From assembly GCA_009695275.1 (NCBI GenBank), contig SIBF01000006.1, forward strand, positions 1 through 53,016: DNA of 53,016 nucleotides. Reading direction: 5' to 3'. A program made the translations under genes and the position numbers. The first letter of the stretch is position 1. Each line of letters starts with the position of its first letter. This DNA comes from Pedosphaera sp. (GTDB lineage: Bacteria > Verrucomicrobiota > Verrucomicrobiia > Limisphaerales > F1-12-MAGs170). Below, piece by piece: positions 42,789 through 51,800 of this stretch. The notes below the pieces were generated by a model. The model saw only the letters and a program-made list of their open reading frames with translations. It was not told the DNA's origin and searched no databases.

Positions 42789-43916
42789 ATGCTTAACCCT
42801 GTTTTCGATATTGCGACGACTGTCATCAACAAGGCCGATCGCGATCATCCCGCCGATGCCGTTCTCCGGATCGAGCTAAAGCGGCAGCAGCGCTTATCTC
42901 GCGAATCGAGCCGTGAAACTGCCCTTACAGTTTTCGCCTATTATCGTTGGTTCGGATGGCTGGATCAGCAGCAGCCGATGTCCCAGCAACTCTTTCAAGC
43001 AGTCGAGTTGTCAAGACGCTTCCAGCATGGCCGGGCAAGTTTTACGGACGACGAACTGTTGGCCAAAGCTCTGCCGCCTTGGGTCGCTGGCGAAGTCGTG
43101 TTATCAGCCGACTGGCTGCGTGCTCTCCAGAGCGAGCCTCCCGTCTGGCTGCGGGCTCGGCCAGATCAGGGCCGCAGCCTGGCTTCGAGACTCGGCGACT
43201 CTTATCTGGTGGACGACTTGCGCGACGCTATTTGTTACGAAGGGGCCGAAGACCTATTTCGCACGCCTGAGTTCCAAGATGGAGAGTTTGAGTTGCAAGA
43301 CTTGAGCTCGCAGGTTGTCGGATGGATTTGTAGCCCCCAACCGACGGAGAAGTGGTGGGATGCCTGCGCCGGCGAGGGTGGAAAAACTTTGCATCTGGCC
43401 GATCTGATGCAGAACAAAGGATTGATCTGGGCGAGCGATCGAGCTGAGTGGCGTCTGAAAAAGCTCAGGCTTCGAGCGGCTCGGGCGAAGCTCTTTAACT
43501 ATCGGGCTGTGTTGTGGAACGGCGGCGAGAAGCTTCCGACCAAGACGAAGTTTGATGGCATCTTAATCGATGCTCCTTGCAGTGGAATGGGAACATGGCA
43601 CCGCAATCCACAAGCGCGATGGACCACAACGCCAGCGGATGTTGCTGAACTCGGCGCAATCCAGGACCAACTCCTCAGTCACGCCACCTCCGCGCTGAAA
43701 CCAGGGGGACGATTGGTCTATGCCGTCTGCACCTTGTCCAAACGAGAAACCACAGACGTGGTCGCCGCTCTCACTCAGCGATTTCCCGAGTTGCAGCCGC
43801 TGGCGACGGTCAATCCGTTACATCCCGAAGCGCCGCCTTCGTCTCAACACTTGATGGGGCCGCGAGTCAAAGGTGGGAATGGCATGTTTGTAGCCACCTG
43901 GCGGAAAGTTCAGTGA
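42789..43916 (+). CDS. RsmB/NOP-family RNA cytosine-5 methyltransferase
   Basis: 375 residues. The N-terminal 170 residues are helical and NusB-like/PUA-like (SRESSRETALTVFAYYRWFG). The SAM-binding domain starts near 175: LQDLSSQVVGWI, then WWDACAGEGGKTLHLADLM (motif I), ASDRAEWRLKKLRLRAARA, FDGILIDAPCSGMGTWHRNP (motif IV, first Cys), and GGRLVYAVCTLSKRETTDVV (motif VI, catalytic Cys in CTL instead of the usual CS). It methylates cytosine C5 in RNA, probably 16S rRNA. RsmB is longer (about 430 residues), so which site it modifies is not certain. It stands alone, converging on the beta-helix gene. Confidence 0.87.
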   Translation: MLNPVFDIATTVINKADRDHPADAVLRIELKRQQRLSRESSRETALTVFAYYRWFGWLDQQQPMSQQLFQAVELSRRFQHGRASFTDDELLAKALPPWVAGEVVLSADWLRALQSEPPVWLRARPDQGRSLASRLGDSYLVDDLRDAICYEGAEDLFRTPEFQDGEFELQDLSSQVVGWICSPQPTEKWWDACAGEGGKTLHLADLMQNKGLIWASDRAEWRLKKLRLRAARAKLFNYRAVLWNGGEKLPTKTKFDGILIDAPCSGMGTWHRNPQARWTTTPADVAELGAIQDQLLSHATSALKPGGRLVYAVCTLSKRETTDVVAALTQRFPELQPLATVNPLHPEAPPSSQHLMGPRVKGGNGMFVATWRKVQ

Positions 43917-43940
43917 TGATTTTAGCCAACGGCCCGCTCA

Positions 43941-43980
43941 TCTTTTCTCTTTGAGTTCTCTTGCGCTCCTTTGTGGCTAA
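43941..43980 (-). repeat. Short dispersed repeat of CAAAGG type, copy B
   Basis: On the minus strand this reads AGCCACAAAGGAGCGCAAG then CTCAAAGAG, akin to 31270-31302. TTAGCCA (43922-43928) and TGGCTAA (43974-43980) form a 7-bp inverted repeat around it. It sits between two convergent genes and might serve as a weak hairpin. Confidence 0.3.
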
Positions 43981-44068
43981 TCAACTGTCGGATTCACGAT
44001 GAAGAGAATTCGTTTAAGCGCCAGAATTTACAAATACACAAAGGTTAAGATGCTCTTGAATTAAAGCT

Positions 44069-45769
44069 CTAATGTGGCTGGGACACGAGAATACGAAATA
44101 AACGCATCGGCCTACTGAGGTCGATTGGCCACTGCTGAACTCGTTCGGACGGCACTCCGTCGATCTCCGCGAGTTTCGCCCAAGCACCGATGCCGAGAGA
44201 ATCGCGGTACTCGATCGTATAAGATTTGTTCGCGGCGGCGCTGAACTCAAGCAGGCGCGCGCCGTTTGAATTGGTTCGAAGGCTGGCTTTGAGCACGCTC
44301 GATGCGATCCTCGGGTTTGTGCCAGCGAGATATTCCTGGAGATTGCTCAGTCCATCCGCGTCCGGATCGGCTGCCGCATCGGCGGGGTTGTTGAAGTCCA
44401 TGTCATAGGTCAGCTCCCAGGTATCGGGAAGGCCATCGCCGTCTGTGTCCACGAGGAAAGAACCGATTGGGAACAGCGCGCCAAGGGTCGCGCCGTTAGT
44501 GCCAGATCCGATCGCAGGCGATGTTGTGGCGAGCCGGTAGTCGTGTGCGGCGGCGTCGAGAAACATGGGATTTGCGCTAATATTGCCCGTGCCTGGATAG
44601 AGGCTTGCGCCCGCGACATCGCTGTAACTTAGGGCAATCGTGGAGAGGTTGAGCAAAGAAATCGAGTTGGTGTTGCTCCAGAGTATATTGTTCCACGCGA
44701 CAGCTTGGCCTCCGCCTTGACCGTCATTTTTCTCGTAGAGGCGCAGGGCGTAATTGGAATCAGCTATGGTGTTGTTCACGATGGCAGCTGCGGAGGAGTC
44801 TTTCACAGCGATGCCCGTGTCCACGCCGTAGATCACGCAGGAGCGAACAGTGATATCGGATGAACCTTCGCCAATGGAGACGCCTTTATCGAACGGGAAA
44901 TCATACATCAAACAGTTCTCCACGAGCACCCCGATTGATTGGCTGCCGAGGTCCACGGCGTCCACATTCGGAAGAGTGCCGTGCCGAATTGTGCATCGCC
45001 GGATGACAGAGCCAGGAGCCGCAGTGTCAAAATCGATCCCGTCGCCGACAATGTCCTCGAACAGGCTGTCTTCGATGACGATGACGCCGCTGCGGAAAAG
45101 CGCTTCGTAATAATTTCGAAAATGACAGGCGCGCACGATCAATGAAGGGGCGCTCTCGGTCACTAAAATCGGCTGATTGTAGATCGTTGGAAAGCCTGTC
45201 ACGTCGTAGTCATGGAAATAACACATTTCGAACAGACCGCTTGCGGCGTTGAGGACCGCGGTTTGGCCGTGCTCGATGTCTGCGTGGCGCATGGTCAAGG
45301 TGGCATTCGTGCCATCAGCACCGATGCGAAGCCAGTTGTTCGTCCCATCGAGTGAGCGGAACAAAACGGGTTCCCTGATCGTGCCGGCAACGTCAATGGC
45401 ACCGCCATCCTGCGCCACGATGGAAATATTTCTGCCGAGTTGAACGAGCGCGCCGGCCTGGATGGTGAGCGTGATGTTCGTGGGCACCGTCACATTAGTG
45501 GTGACATGAATGGGGAGTGCCGATGTCCAAACAGTGTTGGTGGTGATTATGCCTCCAGCATCAATGGCATGGAGAACGAATGCGAAACCAAAAATCACAA
45601 GGCCCAAGAGTGATGCGATACAGTGACGTGCGGACGCTAGTCGCATCCTTGGTTTACCACGCCGAAGACGATGTAAGAAGGCGCCGAGGTCTTCCCAGAT
45701 CGCAGTGGGTTTTTCGTTGGTTGCTGTAAGCTGCATAGACATTGAGCGAAGTCTCTCTCGAATGATCAT
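44069..45769 (-). CDS. Exported right-handed beta-helix protein with TSP3-type C-terminal module
   Basis: 566 residues as opened at 45769. The ATG at 45646 gives 525 residues and a normal signal peptide (CIASLLGLVIFGFAFVLHA), so the shorter form is likely. Residues about 100-400 show the turn pattern of parallel beta-helices (VIRRCTIRHG, GVLVENCLMYDF, DITVRSCVIYGVDTGIAVKD, AAIVNNTIADSN). These bind or cut polysaccharides, but no lyase residues are evident. The C-terminus has a calcium-binding DTDGDGLPDTWEL and DPDADGLSNLQEYLAGTNP block and a final beta domain ending FRILVSQPH. Nearly the same module ends the upstream giant protein, 66 bp away on the same strand; the two probably form an operon and share a location. 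Confidence 0.82.
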   Translation of the reverse strand: MIIRERLRSMSMQLTATNEKPTAIWEDLGAFLHRLRRGKPRMRLASARHCIASLLGLVIFGFAFVLHAIDAGGIITTNTVWTSALPIHVTTNVTVPTNITLTIQAGALVQLGRNISIVAQDGGAIDVAGTIREPVLFRSLDGTNNWLRIGADGTNATLTMRHADIEHGQTAVLNAASGLFEMCYFHDYDVTGFPTIYNQPILVTESAPSLIVRACHFRNYYEALFRSGVIVIEDSLFEDIVGDGIDFDTAAPGSVIRRCTIRHGTLPNVDAVDLGSQSIGVLVENCLMYDFPFDKGVSIGEGSSDITVRSCVIYGVDTGIAVKDSSAAAIVNNTIADSNYALRLYEKNDGQGGGQAVAWNNILWSNTNSISLLNLSTIALSYSDVAGASLYPGTGNISANPMFLDAAAHDYRLATTSPAIGSGTNGATLGALFPIGSFLVDTDGDGLPDTWELTYDMDFNNPADAAADPDADGLSNLQEYLAGTNPRIASSVLKASLRTNSNGARLLEFSAAANKSYTIEYRDSLGIGAWAKLAEIDGVPSERVQQWPIDLSRPMRLFRILVSQPH

Positions 45770-45835
45770 AGCGAGACGGCTGATTAGATGAGTGTCTATT
45801 GGCGACGGTTAGCGATTTCTCTTCGATCAACAGGT

Positions 45836-48800
45836 CTAAGGCTGTGAGAGAACGATTCGAAAGAAGCGTGCTGTCCCATTCGCCGTGATCGGTAATTGCA
45901 CTCCGCGATCGGAAGGCGTCGCACTAATCTCGGCGAGCTTCTGCCATGTGCCGCCGGCCAGAGAATCGCGGAATTCAACCGTATAGGGCTTCTTAGCCAC
46001 TGCGCCAAACTCCAAGACGATTGCGCCATTGGCGTTCACACGAACCTCGGCCTTGAAAACGCTTGCTGCGCTTCGTGGGTTCGTGCCCGCCAGAAACTCC
46101 TGCAGATTGCTCAACCCATCACCGTCGGCATCGGCCGCGGCATCCGCAGGATCGTTTGGGTTGAGACCATTGGCGATTTCCCAGTCGTTCGGGATGCCAT
46201 CATTGTCCGAGTCGCCAGATGAGGCGGGAGCTGTGCCAGGATTCGGCGTGGCGCCAGTCCAATTCGCCGGATCATTGCCATAGAGGAAGTGATTGATCTT
46301 CTGGAGCGAATCGCCGTTGCCATCCGCTGAGATGGGCCAGGGTGGATCATCATCGTAGTTGATGCGATCCGCTGTAGTGTAAGGAACGAAACCGAAGTCA
46401 GGTCCTGGCAAAGTCTGCGGCGCGTCTGGCTTTTGCAGCTCAATCGAATCACCGCTATCCTTGAGTTTCCCTTTATATGGCCCGGCCAGTATCGCGTTGG
46501 TTCCGTAGGCACTCCGAAACGCCGCCAGCGCTGTGACATCCGCCTGGGGATTGAAACCGACGACCACCAGATAGCCTCCGCTTAGGATGCTCGTGCCAGG
46601 CGGAAAATCAAAATCAATTCCCTTTCTCAATCGCCAGGTATTGGATGGATTCACGGTATCGTAAAGAGGCGTCGCCACCGCGCCCACATTGTGAAGCTCG
46701 ATGAACTCCAGTGCGTCATTGGTCGCGGCGGGATGATACATGAGCTCGCTGATGACGATCGGACCTACCTTTGCCGAAGCATTCGGAGCGCCTGTGCCCA
46801 GCGTGAACTCATTTGTCGTGGCCGGGCTGTCCTTTCCAAAAGTCCGCTGAGCCATCGGAACAAAATGGAACCCTTGACTCGTCGAGATCCGACCAAACGA
46901 AACACCGTTCTCCGCCGCGCCAAAAGTCCCGAACGCACGATAGCCCGTGAGAACGCCATTATTTCCTTGCGATAAATAAATGGCATCGCCTCTCGCCGAA
47001 TTAAACGAGAACGGCTCGGCCGCCGCCGCGCTGTTGAATTGATACTCGTAAAGCACAAGATAGCCGCCGGGACGAAGAGTCGTGTTTGCTGGAATCTGGT
47101 ACTTCCGCAGATTGAGTTCCGAATCGCTCAGAAACCAGCCGCCGATGTCAACCGGCACAGCGCTTGTGTTGAAAAGCTCGACCGCATCTTCCAGCGGCGG
47201 ATCGCTATGGCTGAGCAATTCGTTAATAAAGACATTACTGAGCGGAAGGAAATTGCTGCTGCCGGGTGTGGGCGACGCTGGAAAGCTGACCGTGTTGGCG
47301 CTGCCATCGGGCAAGCGGCCTTGAGACACCCCGAGGACTTGCGGACCAAAGCTGACGCCGTCGATCAGCGTTCCGTTCGAGGTTGAAATCGCGAGTGCTT
47401 CCCCAGAGCCGCTGAGCTTGAAGTTCGCGTGATCAGCGCCCGCGTTCAAGTTCTGGTCCGCGGTGAATTTCAGGAAGCCGTGGCCGCCCCGGCCGATAAA
47501 GGAGAGCGGAGGGACCGATGATTTCATCCGATCATTCAAGCTATCCGAAAGCCAGAGGCGGCTGATTTCGACCGGCTCGGCATTTGGGTTGAAGATCTCA
47601 AACCAGTCGTCGCCCGACGCGGCGTCCGCCATCCATTCATTGATTTTCAGCGCTTGTGCGTTTCCCAGGGTCGCCGATCGGTTCGCGAGTCCGGGCGTCG
47701 GAATGTTCAGCACCCAATTCGTTCCGCCATCGGGAATCCGTCCGATCGACCAGTCCGCGGCTTGCAAACCGTAAGTAACGGCGTTTTGCAACCCGCCGCG
47801 CGCCGCCTGTGTGTTGAACAAAAAGACGGCGCCTCCGTTCTCGCTCAGCCCGAAGCCAGTGTTGCTGCCCGAGGCTGGCGCGGAGGAGTCGAGTCGGAGT
47901 TTGAAAAAGCCACGGGCTGGCAGGAGCACTCCGTTGGGAACGATCCATCGTCGCGGATTCGTTACGTCATCGGTCAAGCTCATGCCGCTCAGGTCCACGG
48001 CGCTGGCCGCTGGATTGTAAAGCTCAATCCAATCAGGTTTGGTGCCGTCGGCTTCTGCCAAGGTCCCGTTGTTCGCCAGCACCTCGTTGATCACCACGGA
48101 AGCTTGCGTCGTGCTGGTGCATTGGTTGGGTCCGCCCGGGGTCGGCGACACCAGAGCTCGTTGAACGGCGTCGCCATTGGGACAACGTCCGCTAGAAATT
48201 CCGATTCGCTGAGGACCGTAAATCACGGAATCGATGGCCGACCGATCGGCTGCGAGCAGGGCAATTTCGCCCTGCTCGGCTGAGAGGTTGAAGTTGATCT
48301 CGTTCGCTTGTTGACCATTGCCTGAATGGAACATTGCATATCCTCCGGCTGCCATGAACGTGAGCGGCATAATGCGGCTGCGCGTCGGGATGGTGATCGG
48401 CTGATCGGTCAAATAGCTTCCGCCGAGTGCGACGGGAAGTAATTGCGGATTGTACAGCTCAACGAAATCGTCCGGATATGGACTCACTCCCACTGTGAGC
48501 CATTCGTTGATCCTTACTTGCGAGAGTTTGCCCATCGCTTGCGCTGTGTTGGCGGCGCCAAAGGTGGGTTGCGACAGAAACCAATCACCGCTCCCGCCGC
48601 TGCGGCCGATGGACAGATCGGGCAGTTGCAAGCCGAACTCGACCGAATCCAAAAGAGTTCCTCCGGTTGCGGCGCTGTCCAAAAGGTACACCGCTTCGCC
48701 TGTCTCCGAGAGTGAGAACCCCAGTTGATTTGAATCGAGCACAAGGTAAGCGCCAGGCGCCAGAGTTGTTGAACCAAAAGTAAACTTGTTCGTCTTGTCA

Positions 48801-51800
48801 CGTTCGTCGGTTAACCGCATTCCCGCCAAATTCACGGGACTGGCACCTTCATTGTAAAGCTCGATCTGGTCCGGCAAATTTCCGCTGCGGCTCGCCATTA
48901 CCTCGTTGAGCCGCACACCAGGCCACGACGTGTTCACAACCCACGAAGCGACCGTCGCTTCAGTCGCCGCTTGGAAGGTTCCCGAAGCGTTTCTGCCAAT
49001 GACGGCGACCGTGTTCGTTCCAGTAGAAAGGCCTGACAATGAAATCGGAGTCTCGACTGGAGTTTCGGTTTCGAACGGGCCGCCGTTCAAACTGGCGCGG
49101 TAATGCGTCACGCCTGCGCCGCTTACCGCGAGCGCCGCTGTGGTGCCAGGAGTGGGCGAACGAGGCGGGCCCGTGATGAGGGCGACCGGCGCCTTGGCCG
49201 CGATCACCGCAGGGAGCTTCGACTGCACAAACGCGCGGCGCTGGTCCATCCATGTTTTCGCCGAGTTGATCGTCGCTTGGGGGACGTAACTCCCAAGCGC
49301 TTGATCGATCAGAGTGTCGAACTGTGGCTTTGAAAATGTCGTGGCTAGCAAGCTTTGCAGCGTCGCGTAATAAAGCGGCTCTATCTCGGGATGATGCAGA
49401 AGCCGGGCGATTGCTCTCCACGATCCTTCGGAATCGCCGGAGATCGGACAGCAGGTCGCACGAAAGATATCCGTGTTCGACGCCAACGATGAGATGCCAA
49501 GGATCGAATCCAAGTCATGATACAGCAGGATGAATCGGGGATCGGCCACTCCACGATACATAAAGTAATCGTCGTTGTTGCCGCTGTTGAGCCCGGACTC
49601 GCCATTGGCGAACAGGTTCATGACGGCAAAATGCGTGAGCCATTGATCGAGGTTGATCACCTTGCGGATGTTCTCGACGGTGAAGAGCGCGCCGCTGTTT
49701 TCACCCATGATCTGCAGCATCCCAATCAAATCGCTCCAGTCATCTTCGCTGGCGTTCGTTTCCTTAAAGTAGGTGTTCACATACGCATTCTTGTTCGGCC
49801 CCCGATAGTCGAAGTTCGGCGGGCGAATGTCCCGGACGACTCTGTACATATTGCCCTGGCTGTCGAAGGGAATGCGGCGCTGAGCCCACTCTGGGCCGTA
49901 AGCCTCATTGGCGGCATACGATCCGAACATCCCGCCGCCGGGGTTGGCGCGATTCACATTGTTGATGCGCACCTGGGCCGCGTGGGAATAGTCGCCCATC
50001 GCTCCCGACTTGTTGGCCAGCCAGCTCCCAAAGTGCTGAATCTGCACTTGCACCGAGTTGAAGTTGATCTCTGCCGCTCCCTTCCATAGCCCGTCCCTGC
50101 GGAAGGCCACATGGTAATTTGGTGGATTCGCCGTCCGGCTGCCATGGCCCCGATTGCGAACTCCCGTGAGATAGCGCAACTCTGTTCCCGTGCCATCAAT
50201 ACTGATGAATGTGGCGTTCATCTGAGAGTTCGGGCCTTCGCTCGAACTCTGCGATGGAATGACCTGAAGCTCCGCGCGCTCGCTCTCGGTCATGATGATT
50301 TTGTAGAGCGGTTGAATCCCCGTATAAGCGGTGTCATCCACTTGCAACAGAGCGTTAACCACTTGCCCGGTCGGACCTCCGCCATCTGCCGCAGCGATGG
50401 CCGGTGCCGGCCATGTGCGAGTGTTCCCAAGGGCGTCGCCGGCCGTCACGTAGAATTCCACAACTGCGTTGTTCACCTGCGTGGGTAGAGTCGCAGTGAA
50501 AATCCCGTCGCGCGCTGACGCATCGCCGTTCTGACCGTCGTCCCGCATCGGAAGGGTTTTGAACGGCGGCGGTGTTGCGGCATCGACCCGATAGTTTAGG
50601 AGTACCGTCACGCCGTCGGCAGACTCGTCGGTGACTTGAGCTGTCACAAGAATCGGCTCGCTCGTTCTCGGGACGATCGGAAAGTGCCCGACGTTCTGGA
50701 TCAATGGAGCGGTCTCAGTCTTAAGGACAGAATTTGCTTTGCCCGGAGTTCCTTGCGCGACCTGGCTTGAGGCCCAATTTTGGCCGCTGTTGTTTGAAAT
50801 CTTTGAATTGATCAGTTCGAGCGATTTGCCAAGGCCGTCGTGTTCCGCGAACCACTCCCAACCTCGATGATTGCGATCCAGCGGCCCACGGCGGCGGATG
50901 GCCCAGTCTCCTTCATCGGCGTAATGCACGCTATCCACACGCTTGCTCTCCGGGTCATCGAGATTGATGTCCTCACGGTTATTGCTCAGCATTCCAGTCC
51001 AATTTCCAACCGCGTTGTTCACTCCGGGATATTTGTTCCTGAACACGGTCAAGTCCGCTGCCGCGACGAAATAGCCGCCCGCCGGAATGCTGACGTTCGG
51101 GAAAGTGAACTTGACCGCGCCATGCAAGCTCCACCCTTGCAAGTTCACCGGAGCGGCGCCGCGATTGAGGAGCTCGATAAATTCTTCGAGTGGATTCTCC
51201 GAGGAGGGATGATACATGATCTCGCTGATGACGACATCCGAGTTGCTGGAATCGAGCAGATACGTCCACAAGTCGCCGGTAAATGGATTGTTCGACTGGT
51301 CTCGGATTCCATTGAATGGAGCCCAGCTTAAAGCGACAGTGCCTTGCGTGGGTTGCTTGAAGGTGAATGTGTAGGGGCCCGCGCCCGATCCAGAGAGCCC
51401 CGTGACTGGTATCGAGTTGATCAGTAGATCCGAGGCTTTTAGACCCGTGATGGATTCGCTGAATGTCACCACAATATTTGTCAGATTTGCCGTGGTAGAA
51501 CCTGCGAGAGGACTCAATCTCTCGACGGAGGGCCCGACCGTATCGACCCACTCGTATTGCCACGTCGCTGCCGCGTCGCTGCTGTTGAAAGCGTTGGGAG
51601 GTGTAAAGGTGTCTGTGATTCCATGCGACGACACCCAGCGCACTGTCACGGTTCCTGGTGCCGGGGGCTGGAAGGTGAACGTGTATCGGTTGTCCGATCC
51701 TGCAACCTGCGTCGCGGGGACGCCGTTAATCAGGAAATCGGACGCATCCACTCCTGTCACCGCCTTGCTAAAGGTGACCGTGATCTGAGTTAGGTTCGAG

